Origin: Bacteroides sp.
Lineage (GTDB): Bacteria > Bacteroidota > Bacteroidia > Bacteroidales > Bacteroidaceae
Direction of reading: 5' to 3'
NCBI GenBank assembly: GCA_021202275.1
Contig: JAJQDI010000017.1
Location: 47,683 to 111,682, forward strand
DNA length: 64,000 bases
Positions 1 through 7,833 of this stretch are shown here, piece after piece. A program made the position numbers and the translations under genes. The stretch's first letter is position 1. Each line of letters begins with the position of its first letter. The notes under the pieces were generated by a model. The model worked only from the letters and a program-made list of their open reading frames with translations. It was not told the origin of the DNA and did no database searches.

Positions 1-996
1 GCTCTTACCGGTAACTCCCAGGCACGCAGGGCTGCTTTGGCTCACCTGGTCTTCAATGTATTCGGGGTGATCTGGGTACTGATCATTTTCCATCCTTTTA
101 TGAATATGATCAATTGGGTGGTAGATAACTTCTTTCATCCCGGTTCTCCGGAGGTTGAGATCTCTTATAAACTGTCCGCGTTTCATTCCATGTTCAATAT
201 ACTGAATGTCTGTTTACTGATCTGGATGGTGAAACTGATAGAGCGAACAGTCTGCTGGATCATTAAACCCAAAGAAGAGGACGAAGAATCCCGTCTTCGT
301 TATATTACAGGTGGTATGCTTTCTACTGCCGAACTTTCGATTGTGCAGGCTCAGAAAGAGATACATCTTTTCTCTGAGCGCGTACATCGTATGTATAGCA
401 TGGTACAGGAACTGCTCCATGTAGAGAAAGACGACGATTTCAATAAACTTTTCAGTCGTATAGAGAAATATGAAAGTATCAGCGATAATATGGAACTGGA
501 GATTGCCAATTACCTGAATCAGGTGTCCGAAGGACGTTTAAGTTCGGAAAGTAAATTGCAGATCCGGGCCATGTTGCGGGTAGTGACAGAAATTGAAAGT
601 ATCGGTGACAGCTGCTACAACCTGGCGCGTACCATCAATCGCAAACGTCAGACCAATCAGGATTTTACGCAAAAGCAATATGAACATATTCACTTCATGA
701 TGCAATTGGTGGGGCAGGCATTGGAACAGATGATCACCGATGTGGCCAAGCCCGAACATCAGCCTGTAGATATAAATAAATCCTTCAATATAGAGAATGA
801 GATCAATAATTACCGCAATCAGCTTAAAAGCCAGAATATCCTGGATGTGAACAACAAAGAGTACGACTATCAGATGGGTGTCTATTACATGGATATCATT
901 GCGGAGTGTGAAAAGCTGGGAGACTATGTGGTGAATGTTGTAGAAGCCAGTAACGATGTGAAGGAAAGAAAACGATTGGGTATAGGAGAAAGTTGA
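1..996 (+). CDS. Na/Pi cotransporter family protein, 5'-truncated by window edge
   Basis: The reading frame is open from base 1 to the TGA at 994-996, so this is the C-terminal 331 residues of a longer gene; an apparent TTG start at 37 is internal. The first residues (NSQARRAALAHLVFN) match the end of the membrane domain of Na/Pi cotransporters (NptA/PNaS family), which take up phosphate with sodium at the inner membrane. Two hydrophobic segments follow (about residues 16-34 and 62-80), then a long helical PhoU-like cytoplasmic domain (about 105-320). The stop codon lies inside a perfect inverted repeat at 988-1019. Family assignment is confident; ion specificity is inferred from the family. 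Confidence 0.9.
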   Translation, partial: ALTGNSQARRAALAHLVFNVFGVIWVLIIFHPFMNMINWVVDNFFHPGSPEVEISYKLSAFHSMFNILNVCLLIWMVKLIERTVCWIIKPKEEDEESRLRYITGGMLSTAELSIVQAQKEIHLFSERVHRMYSMVQELLHVEKDDDFNKLFSRIEKYESISDNMELEIANYLNQVSEGRLSSESKLQIRAMLRVVTEIESIGDSCYNLARTINRKRQTNQDFTQKQYEHIHFMMQLVGQALEQMITDVAKPEHQPVDINKSFNIENEINNYRNQLKSQNILDVNNKEYDYQMGVYYMDIIAECEKLGDYVVNVVEASNDVKERKRLGIGES

Positions 997-1019
997 AAGT
1001 GAACTCACTTTCAACTTTC
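988..1019. terminator. Inverted repeat between convergent genes
   Basis: Fifteen-base perfect arms (988-1002 and 1005-1019) with a two-base loop overlap the stop codon of the cotransporter gene and lie just past the end of the rubredoxin gene. No long T run follows, so it is a possible bidirectional terminator or 3'-end stabiliser. Confidence 0.5.
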
Positions 1020-1024
1020 CTGTT

Positions 1025-1189
1025 TCATTTGTCGTAAGGCTCGAAGTCTTCTTTGCCTACTCCACAGAGTGGACACACCCAATCGTCAGGTAGTTCTTCA
1101 AAGGGAGTGCCAGGGTCGATCTCATTGGCCGGATCACCTACTTCGGGATCGTAGATGTGCTGACATACGGTGCAAATGTACTTTTTCAT
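1025..1189 (-). CDS. Rubredoxin
   Basis: A 54-residue protein read on the minus strand from ATG at 1189 to TGA at 1025. It has the two rubredoxin metal-binding knuckles, CTVC near residues 6-9 and CPLCG near residues 39-43, with the usual YDPEVGDP and PDDWVCP surroundings. Rubredoxins bind a single iron through four cysteines and carry one electron in the cytoplasm, in anaerobes often to peroxide- and superoxide-reducing enzymes. The length is normal for the family. It is convergent with the cotransporter gene and stands alone, with AT-rich upstream DNA. The redox partner cannot be told from the window. Confidence 0.95.
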   Translation of the reverse strand: MKKYICTVCQHIYDPEVGDPANEIDPGTPFEELPDDWVCPLCGVGKEDFEPYDK

Positions 1190-1693
1190 GATGCTCAATC
1201 AATTAATGAGTATTATTTAAATATAACAATTTAAAATTCCTTTTTGTTCTCTTTCGTTTTCCGAATCTGACCGACTATAAAATCAGCAATAAATTTTTAA
1301 TCACCCATTTATGTTGTATTTTTGTGGCCGGAACGGAGCGTTCTTCCTGCTTTTTCGGGGCGTTTTTTGTGTGGCATTACAGACAAATAGCATGTATATT
1401 CTGTTAAAGGGATGAACACTCATCTGATCTGTGGAACATGGATAGACCTTCCGGCTGGAAATGACTGAGGCGGGGAGGCTTTCGTGGCTTACCCTATATT
1501 TATTTTTTGTAAGGTATGAAACGTGTATGTGTTCACCTTATTTCATATATATGTAGAATAGTTAGGTTAGTAGAGTAGATAGGGTACAGATCAGTGTAAA
1601 TATATAGTATAGCAGATGGAACGAGCCTGATGCCATCCTTCATCCGGGACGATGGACGAGATCAGCGGGTTTCATATAAGGTTAGTATTAAAA
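1190..1693. other. Intergenic region with promoter and long leader
   Basis: No convincing gene is seen. A Bacteroidetes -7 element (TATTTTTG) lies at 1317-1324, which would give transcripts starting near 1330 and a leader of more than 350 bases before the HAD gene. A short GC-rich segment ending in a T run (about 1328-1370) could fold as an early terminator. No known riboswitch consensus was recognised; in particular no FMN element, although ribF lies downstream. Confidence 0.4.
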
Positions 1694-1708
1694 ATGAATG
1701 GTATAGAT

Positions 1709-2335
1709 ATGAAATTTCAGGGTATAAAGAACCTTATTGTTGATTTTGGCGGAGTATTGATCGACCTGAACCGTCCGCGCTGTCTGGAAGAATTCAGAAA
1801 CTTAGGATTAAAAGAAGTGGCCGAATGTGTCGGAACTTTCGGACAGCAAGGTGTCTTTCAAAGCCTGGAGAAAGGAGAGATCACGCCTCAGGAGTTCAGG
1901 GAAGCGATCCGTCAGCAGATCGGCCGGCCGGTGACCGATGCACAGATCGACGCTGCCTGGAACAGTCTTCTGGTCTCCATCCCCTCTTACAAGCTGGATC
2001 TGCTGCTCAGGCTTCGGGAGAGATATGTGGTATATCTGTTGAGCAACACCAACCCCATACATTGGGAGTGGGCCTGTGAGCACGCTTTTCCCTTGCGCAC
2101 ATTCCGGGTAGAAAATTATTTTGAGAAGACCTATCTTTCTTATGAAATGAAGATGCTTAAGCCCGATCCGGAGATCTTTATGGCTGTGCTGGAAGATACC
2201 GGCATTGAGCCCGGAGAGACTCTTTTCATAGATGACTCTCCTGCCAATTGCCTTACCGCCCGTGAACTGGGATTCCATACCTATACTCCTCAGGAAAAAG
2301 AAGATTGGAGTCCTGTTTTTGATCTGAAAAAATAA
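1709..2335 (+). CDS. HAD family hydrolase
   Basis: A haloacid dehalogenase superfamily phosphatase of about 208 residues, probably cytoplasmic. Motif I is VDFGGVLID near the N-terminus with the nucleophile Asp, motif II is LSNTNP, motif III is the Lys of KPDPEIF, and motif IV is FIDDSP. This resembles the YihX-type sugar-phosphate or FMN-phosphatase subgroup. ATG at 1709 is chosen because homologous N-termini usually begin a few residues before IKNLIVDFGG; ATG at 1694 is also possible. The gene ends four bases before ribF, so the two are probably cotranscribed. A role as an FMN or riboflavin-phosphate phosphatase beside ribF is only a guess. Confidence 0.85.
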   Translation: MKFQGIKNLIVDFGGVLIDLNRPRCLEEFRNLGLKEVAECVGTFGQQGVFQSLEKGEITPQEFREAIRQQIGRPVTDAQIDAAWNSLLVSIPSYKLDLLLRLRERYVVYLLSNTNPIHWEWACEHAFPLRTFRVENYFEKTYLSYEMKMLKPDPEIFMAVLEDTGIEPGETLFIDDSPANCLTARELGFHTYTPQEKEDWSPVFDLKK

Positions 2336-2338
2336 AAG

Positions 2339-3262
2339 ATGCAACTTATTACCGACTTTTCCGCTCCTGTATCCGAACCCTGTGTAGCAACCATCGGATT
2401 TTTCGACGGTGTACATCGCGGTCATCGCTATCTGATCGATCAGGTGAAGGCAGTAGCGGAAAGTCGGGGATTGTCTTCAGCCGTACTGACTTTTTCGGCT
2501 CATCCCGGCAACGTGATCCGTCCGGACCGTGTGCCCGACCTGCTGACTACTACCCATGAAAAGATCGGTTTGTTGGAGCAGAGTGGGATTGACTCTTGTT
2601 TCCTGCTTAGGTTCACTTCCCATCTCTCCCGGATGGGGGCCTCCGAATTTATGGAAAAGATCCTCTACGAAAAATTTCATGTACGTAGTCTGCTTATCGG
2701 GCACGACCATCGTTTCGGACACAACCGTACAGACTCTTTCGACGATTACCAACGCATGGGGTGTCATCTGGGCATAGAAGTATTGCCTGCTCTTTCCTAT
2801 ATGTATGAGGGAGTACCGGTTAGTTCTTCGTTGGTGAGAAATTCTTTGCTGGAGGGGCGCGTAGAAGATGCCAATCGTTATCTGGGATATTCTTACTCTA
2901 TACAAGGACAGGTAGTGGGTGGCTATCAGATCGGGCGTACCTTAGGATTTCCTACCGCCAATTTACAACTCTCTGATGGTGAGAAACTATTGCCAGCTGC
3001 CGGAGTGTACGCTGTATACGTCTATACCGGTGCCGATCGGTACAAAGGTATGCTCAATATCGGACACCGGCCTACCATAGGCAATGGAAGTGCTTTTTCC
3101 ATAGAAGTACATCTGCTTCACTTCTCCGGCAATCTGTATAATTGTCCGTTGCGTGTAGAGTTTGTCCACAGGCTTCGGTCTGAAGTCCGGTTCGCAGATC
3201 GGTCTCTGTTGATCTGCCAGCTCGAGCAAGACGCTATGCGCGTAGAGCAACTCCTGTCCTGA
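2339..3262 (+). CDS. ribF: Bifunctional riboflavin kinase / FAD synthetase
   Basis: A 307-residue enzyme that phosphorylates riboflavin to FMN and adenylylates FMN to FAD in the cytoplasm. The N-terminal nucleotidyltransferase domain has GFFDGVHRGH at residues 20-29, and GHDHRFGHNR follows near residue 121. The C-terminal riboflavin kinase domain starts with GRTLGFPTANL near residue 200. The length is normal for RibF. It follows the HAD gene by three bases and is followed by a hairpin terminator at 3326-3351. Confidence 0.95.
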   Translation: MQLITDFSAPVSEPCVATIGFFDGVHRGHRYLIDQVKAVAESRGLSSAVLTFSAHPGNVIRPDRVPDLLTTTHEKIGLLEQSGIDSCFLLRFTSHLSRMGASEFMEKILYEKFHVRSLLIGHDHRFGHNRTDSFDDYQRMGCHLGIEVLPALSYMYEGVPVSSSLVRNSLLEGRVEDANRYLGYSYSIQGQVVGGYQIGRTLGFPTANLQLSDGEKLLPAAGVYAVYVYTGADRYKGMLNIGHRPTIGNGSAFSIEVHLLHFSGNLYNCPLRVEFVHRLRSEVRFADRSLLICQLEQDAMRVEQLLS

Positions 3263-3325
3263 ACTGATCTTTACTATACCTTATTCTATAAATGAAGTTC
3301 ATTTTCTCTAGCATACCATAGAATG

Positions 3326-3351
3326 TGCCTGTAGATCCTCACAGGCTTTTT
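3326..3351 (+). terminator. Rho-independent terminator after ribF
   Basis: A GCCTGT/ACAGGC stem (3327-3332 and 3341-3346) followed by five T, 64 bases after the ribF stop. Confidence 0.7.
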
Positions 3352-3513
3352 GTACATTTACTTTTTGCTTTTCCGGGCCTTTTGATCCTTTTTGTTTCAG
3401 GATACATCTCTGCTTTTTCTTCTATCTCTTTTTTTCCGGAACATTTCTCAGAGACAAAAACAGCTCTCGTTTTTCTGTAAAGAGGACTATGAGATCGAAT
3501 TCCAAGAAAAAAA

Positions 3514-3549
3514 TATTGAAAAACGATAAAAAAGATACGATTTTCAATA
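3514..3549. promoter_or_regulatory. Inverted-repeat operator candidate (distal)
   Basis: Nine-base perfect arms TATTGAAAA/TTTTCAATA at the two ends of a 36-base segment, enclosing ACGATAAAAAAGATACG. It lies upstream of the promoter of the peptide-CPBP-DUF2975-HTH group. The HTH regulator encoded at 5869 is the obvious candidate to bind it, an inference from position. Confidence 0.5.
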
Positions 3550-3556
3550 AAAATAG

Positions 3557-3604
3557 TTGGTAGTTTCAAAAATACTACTTTTATTTGCATATCGAAAAAC
3601 GATA
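3557..3604 (+). promoter_or_regulatory. Promoter overlapped by palindromic operator
   Basis: TTG at 3557-3559 and TTATTTG at 3581-3587 fit a slightly irregular Bacteroidetes promoter. The perfect 15-base palindrome TATCGAAAAACGATA at 3590-3604 covers the expected start of transcription, an arrangement expected for repression by an HTH regulator. Confidence 0.55.
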
Positions 3605-3643
3605 ATTTATTATTGAAAAACAAATTTCAAAAAGTATAGCGTT

Positions 3644-3736
3644 ATGAAAAAATCATTTATGAGTATCAGCATGCTGATCGTATCCATTTCAATTGTTGCC
3701 ATGTTGTTGTTCGGTTCTGTAGTTCAGGCTCAGTAG
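3644..3736 (+). CDS. 30-residue hydrophobic signal-peptide-like protein
   Basis: ATG at 3644 to TAG at 3736 encodes 30 residues: a short basic start (MKK), a hydrophobic core rich in I, L, M and V, and the end VVQAQ, like a cleavable signal peptide with almost nothing after it. It is the first reading frame after the operator-controlled promoter at 3557-3604. It may be a real membrane or exported micropeptide, or the leftover start of a deleted secreted protein. No homologue is recognised. Confidence 0.5.
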   Translation: MKKSFMSISMLIVSISIVAMLLFGSVVQAQ

Positions 3737-4043
3737 ACAGAAAGGTTTGTACAGGATAACAAAGAGAACGTGAAAGTTGTATCAGCTACTTTTTTCTGGT
3801 GTGCGCTCCATCCGGAAACAGGGAGAACCTGTTGTTTTATGCAAAAACGTGTGTAGGGTGATTTTGGTACATAAAGAGAAACAGATGAAAGTCCTTGTAT
3901 ATTCCTTCAGCAAGATTGAGGAAGGTAAAGCCTTGGTCAGGCTGGTTGCCTGGGCGTTTGCTCTGAGATTCCGGTCCGGAATAGTCTGTGAAACAGCATC
4001 CTGTTACTGAGAACTTATTATTAACCGAATAGAAATTTAACGT
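3737..4043. other. Spacer between micropeptide and CPBP gene
   Basis: About 300 bases with no recognisable gene. A 41-codon frame starts at ATG 3885 and ends at 4010 but shows no known motif. The stretch may be worn coding DNA of the same operon. Confidence 0.35.
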
Positions 4044-4811
4044 ATGGGAAAATCCATAAGACTTGTATTGATCTATCTGCTGATGCAGCTTGTAGCAGCT
4101 ATGATCTCTCTCGTGATATCCATTCCTTTTTATGGAATAGATTTTGAAGCATCGCAAACTTTTACACTGGTAACCGCCTTGTTGCTGGGGATGGTCGGAA
4201 TGACGATCTATCTGTATCGTTCCGGTGAGATACCAACAAGTAAGCATAACTGGTCTCCGGTATCTTTTCTGTATATGGTGTTGTCTTTAGTAGCCGGTTT
4301 GTGTTGTATCGTGTTGGTTGATTTTGTGACTTCCGGATTGAGTTGGCTTCCCAACTGGATGGATAATACATTCGACCAGGTCCTTTCCACCGGATGGGGT
4401 GTGTTGGGTGTGGCGTTGTTAGGTCCTGTTCTGGAAGAACTCCTCTTCCGGGGAGCGGTTACCCGTATCTTGCTGCAACGATATTCTCCTGCGAAAGCCA
4501 TCCTGTTTTCCGCGTTGATATTCGGGATTTTCCATATAAACCCGGCTCAGATCGTTGGAGCTACCCTGATCGGCCTTTTCCTGGCCTGGATCTATTATCG
4601 TACGGAAAGCCTTGTTCCCTGTATCCTGATCCATGTCCTCAACAACGGCTTGGCCGTGGGAGCAGACTGGCGATTCCCTGAGTTGGAAACTCTTGCCGGT
4701 CTGATGCAGCCCACTGCGTATTATGTGTTGATTTCAGCTTCTATTGTTATCTTTGCACTTTGTTTGTTTGCCATGAACAGGCAAACTACACCAAATAAAG
4801 TCATACAATAA
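4044..4811 (+). CDS. CPBP family intramembrane metalloprotease
   Basis: A 255-residue polytopic membrane protein of the CAAX protease/bacteriocin-processing (CPBP, Abi) family. The metal-binding motifs are EELLFRG near residue 130, FGIFH near 163 and HVLNN near 197, embedded in hydrophobic helices; all expected Glu and His residues are present. Such enzymes cut substrates inside the inner membrane; in some bacteria they process or protect against peptides. It lies in the operator-controlled group between the 30-residue peptide and the DUF2975 gene, which makes processing of a small membrane peptide an attractive but untested idea. Confidence 0.85.
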   Translation: MGKSIRLVLIYLLMQLVAAMISLVISIPFYGIDFEASQTFTLVTALLLGMVGMTIYLYRSGEIPTSKHNWSPVSFLYMVLSLVAGLCCIVLVDFVTSGLSWLPNWMDNTFDQVLSTGWGVLGVALLGPVLEELLFRGAVTRILLQRYSPAKAILFSALIFGIFHINPAQIVGATLIGLFLAWIYYRTESLVPCILIHVLNNGLAVGADWRFPELETLAGLMQPTAYYVLISASIVIFALCLFAMNRQTTPNKVIQ

Positions 4812-4844
4812 AAGCATCTTATTAATCCATTAACTGTTGCGGTG

Positions 4845-5503
4845 ATGAAAAAGAGATTGAACATTTTTTGTTTATTGGTCCTGTTGGTATTGGGCATATC
4901 GGTATATATGAATTTTGTTGCGAACATGGCAGGCTTTATGATCGGAGTGGAAGCCGGACAGTCGTCTCTGCAGGATCCGGAAAAACTTCAATATCTTCAG
5001 AATCTGGTAGATGTTTCCCTACGGCCTGTGAGCGGACATATACTTGTAGACTCTGTATACAATGAAGTCACCGCGAGTTTTCTTCCTGTCATGCATGGCC
5101 GCATGATCGTTGGATTACCTGCTGCCGATGCTAGTCCCAGTATCTGGAAAGCCATCTGGACCTTGTTTCTTTTCTTAGCTTTTATTATATTAGTGACTGC
5201 GTGTATTGTCTTTTTCATACGCCTGATCATCGCCATCAATAAATCGGATATTTTTAACTGGAAAAATGTCTATCGTCTCTATAAAATGGGGGGTGTCTGA
5301 TCGCGATTTTTGCATTGGAACTTACTTCGGTGCTACTTACCAGTCGTCAGGCAGCGCATCTTCTTTCTATTCCCGGATATGAGATAAACCCGATGGATAG
5401 CCTTTCTTTCACTACCCTGATCCTGGGAGGATGCGCGTTACTGGTCGGTGAGATCTTTGCCATCGGCCTCCGATTAAAGGAAGAACAGGAACTTACGATC
5501 TGA
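4845..5503 (+). pseudogene. DUF2975 membrane protein, frameshifted in a G run
   Basis: The first frame (ATG 4845, TGA 5298-5300) encodes two hydrophobic segments and ends at KMGGV. The other frame continues the protein as GGCLIAIFALELTSVLLTS to EEQELTI and a TGA at 5501-5503. The two join if one G is added to the run of six at 5288-5293. Joined, the protein is about 219 residues with four membrane segments, normal for DUF2975 proteins, which are usually encoded directly upstream of a YozG-like HTH regulator. That regulator is present at 5869. Either the assembly has lost one G, or the gene is broken, or ribosomes slip on the G run. Confidence 0.75.
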
Positions 5504-5868
5504 AAACGAATTCTTATGAAACGATCTATATATATACTTACGACCTTGAGGATGTCGTGGCTTACCGGAACCCTTCCGCTGGCTCTTCCCTATGAAAGTA
5601 AAGGAGGCTAGGAGAATGTGGCCGCCGGCAGGGAGCATCGCGGGATATAGCCAAAGTGAATATACGGATATGAGCGATTTTTTAACTGTCAGTCCACGAC
5701 GCGATTTTTCAGTATGTCAGGTTACCGGATGAGTATGTACAGATTCCCTTTTGGTAGTCTCCTGATAGGACTCCTGATCTCAGCGGTGACCGGGATCTCT
5801 GCCCAGAAGGGTACGGATGGAAGAAGAACAGGAATTGACGGTTTAATTTAAAAAAAGGACCAATTGAA
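5504..5868. other. Scrambled spacer with a second copy of the DUF2975 tail
   Basis: The 12 bases GAAGAACAGGAA at 5480-5491, encoding the end of DUF2975, recur at 5823-5834, where one frame reads EEEQELTV and stops at 5846, 22 bases before the HTH gene. Between the copies lie two short frames: one from ATG 5516 with 31 codons, and a signal-peptide-like frame beginning near 5728 and ending in ISAQKG that runs into the repeated tail. This looks like an insertion or duplication followed by deletion between the two operon genes. Confidence 0.55.
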
Positions 5869-6084
5869 ATGGCAATAATAGTAAATTTAGATATAATGAT
5901 GGCTCGCAGAAAGATCTCCCTGGGAGAACTAGCCGAGCGGGTAGATATTACTCCCGCCAACCTTTCTATCCTGAAAACAGGTAAGGCCAAAGCCATCCGT
6001 TTCTCCACGCTGGAAGCGATCTGCAAGGAGTTGGATTGCCAGCCCGGGGATATCTTAGAATATCAGGAAGGCGACGATGAATAG
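5869..6084 (+). CDS. Small HTH transcriptional regulator (XRE/YozG-like)
   Basis: A 71-residue Cro/C1-type protein: helices around ISLGELAERVDITPANLSIL (recognition helix about residues 27-36) and the ending LDCQPGDILEY are typical of the YozG-like one-domain regulators paired with DUF2975 membrane proteins. It probably binds the inverted repeats at 3514-3604 and represses its own operon. The gene stops 15 bases before the convergent sufE gene. Family confidence is high; the operator assignment is inferred from position. Confidence 0.9.
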   Translation: MAIIVNLDIMMARRKISLGELAERVDITPANLSILKTGKAKAIRFSTLEAICKELDCQPGDILEYQEGDDE

Positions 6085-6099
6085 GGCTCCTGCGCGGGA

Positions 6100-6525
6100 T
6101 CAACCATTCATTTTGGCTTTGAACGCCAGGGCATACAGACGGATCTGCTTCACCATAGCCAACAATCCGTTGCTGCGGGTGGGAGAGAGGTGTTCCTTCA
6201 ATCCGATCTTATCTATGAAATAAAGATCCGCATTCAGTATCTCGTCCGGCGTATGTCCCGATAGTACCCGGATCAGCAACGCCACAATACCTTTCACGAT
6301 CAGCGCGTCACTTTCCGCTTTCAGGTATATTTTCCCATCCACCAGATCGGCCTGCAGCCATACCCGGCTCTGGCAGCCCTCTATCAGATTCTGCTCGGTC
6401 TTGTATTTCTCTTCTAAAGGTTCCTGTTCATTGCCCAGGTCTATCAATAGCTGGTAGCGATCCATCCAGTCATCAAAATCACTGAATTCTCCGATCACCT
6501 GATCCTGTAGTTCATTAATTGACAT
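6100..6525 (-). CDS. sufE: SufE family sulfur acceptor protein
   Basis: 141 residues from ATG at 6525. SufE takes persulfide sulfur from the cysteine desulfurase SufS and passes it to the SufBCD scaffold for Fe-S cluster assembly. The active-site cysteine is in EGCQSRVW near residue 50, and the FDDWMDRYQLLIDLG start and SPTRSNGL end are typical. A frame extending to 6651 is open but lacks family similarity, so the internal ATG is used. The suf operon itself is not in the window. Confidence 0.9.
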   Translation of the reverse strand: MSINELQDQVIGEFSDFDDWMDRYQLLIDLGNEQEPLEEKYKTEQNLIEGCQSRVWLQADLVDGKIYLKAESDALIVKGIVALLIRVLSGHTPDEILNADLYFIDKIGLKEHLSPTRSNGLLAMVKQIRLYALAFKAKMNG

Positions 6526-6711
6526 TGTTTTCAGTTTTAAGAGTTTTTTGTTTGCACCTTCATTGCGCTGGCCGTCAGGCTGACTTTTCCGATCTGTGAT
6601 TGATTCTACCCACCGTGGTTCCGGCGATGGATACAGTTTCCGTATCAACAACTGTGAGGCTGCTTCAAACAGAGATCGGGTAGCCCGTTTCTATCTCCTG
6701 CTCTGTACCTG

Positions 6712-7695
6712 TTATTTTTCTGTGTACAATACATTCAATATCGTTTCTCCCACGGCTCTCAACGTCTTCCGATCGATATTCTCCATCGTGTCGTTCACTG
6801 TGTGCCAGAATGCAAAGAAAGAATCTTTATCGCTGTGCGGGATGATATCAATGGTTTTGATGCGAGCGATTTCATTGACAAAGAGGTGATCGTCTGTAGC
6901 CGCACCTTTCTGTTCATCTATAAAGTAGTCTGAGTAGCCGATCTCTTTGGCTTTGGTCCATACTTTCTGGCAGATATCCCTTGCAAATTTCATAGAGTAG
7001 TACTCTTTGTAGAACCGCGCGTCTTTTCCACCCACCATATCCAGCAGTATGCCAAAGCGCGCGTTGTATCCTTCTACATGAGGTACACGTGACCAGTATT
7101 GCGATCCCAGACACCAATATGTGTCCAGGTGTTTTCCTCCGGAAAAGCGGGGCTCTCCGTAATCTTCCGCATCGAAAAAGATGATATCTACCCCCAGTTC
7201 AGGTTCGTTGTTCCGGATGGCGCGGGCTATTTCCAGTAATACACCCACACCACTGGCCGCGTCGTTGGCACCCAGGATCGGAGTATTCCAGTTTTTTTCA
7301 TCCGGATCCGCATCCGCCCATTTGCGTGTATCCCAATGTGCAAACAAGGCAATGCGTTTTTTCTTCTCCGGACTGTAAGCACCAATGATGTTGCGTGCTT
7401 TCAGCACTGTACCATCGAAAGCGATCAGATCGGCATACTGGTTGGTTACCTTCGCGCCAAACTCTTCCAGCTTATCGGCCAGGAACTCTCCGCAGGCTAC
7501 ATGCTGGGGTGTATTGGGGACCCGGGGACCAAAAGCCACCTGAGCCTCAGTATATGCGTATGCACTGTCTGCATCGAATACCGGTACCTGTATCGCCTCT
7601 GTGGCGGCGGCGGGCATTTGTTTGCCATTGGAGCCGCATGCCAGGAGCAGAAATCCACAAGTCGCGGAAATCAGGGAATAGATCTTATTTCTCAT
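6712..7695 (-). CDS. M28 family peptidase lipoprotein (glutaminyl cyclase-like)
   Basis: 327 residues from ATG 7695. The N-terminus is a lipoprotein signal (LLLACGS), so the enzyme is anchored in the envelope. The M28 zinc-peptidase fold is shown by AHWDTR (zinc His and Asp), GANDAASGVGVLLEIAR, FFDAEDYG and a late IPHSDKDSFF with the last His. The DAEDYGEP segment and overall arrangement match Bacteroidetes proteins annotated as M28 peptidases or glutaminyl-peptide cyclotransferases, which convert N-terminal Gln to pyroglutamate. It is followed on the same strand by sufE, about 190 bases away. Confidence 0.88.
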   Translation of the reverse strand: MRNKIYSLISATCGFLLLACGSNGKQMPAAATEAIQVPVFDADSAYAYTEAQVAFGPRVPNTPQHVACGEFLADKLEEFGAKVTNQYADLIAFDGTVLKARNIIGAYSPEKKKRIALFAHWDTRKWADADPDEKNWNTPILGANDAASGVGVLLEIARAIRNNEPELGVDIIFFDAEDYGEPRFSGGKHLDTYWCLGSQYWSRVPHVEGYNARFGILLDMVGGKDARFYKEYYSMKFARDICQKVWTKAKEIGYSDYFIDEQKGAATDDHLFVNEIARIKTIDIIPHSDKDSFFAFWHTVNDTMENIDRKTLRAVGETILNVLYTEK

Positions 7696-7833
7696 CTTTT
7701 TTCTATATATAAATAACATCGGATACGCCTTGGGCATTTACGCAAATAAACTGGCACAATGCCGCCCGGCTTTCATTTTGTTGGAATATGATCTTTTTCT
7801 CACCTCCGGCACAGAGCCAGGGTTCGTTCTATA

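Noticed and set aside
1317..1693. FMN riboswitch before the HAD-ribF pair
   Set aside because: The conserved FMN-element bases are not present.
3777..4010. 77-codon frame between the micropeptide and CPBP genes
   Set aside because: No recognisable motif, odd composition, and an alternative short frame inside; too weak to call.
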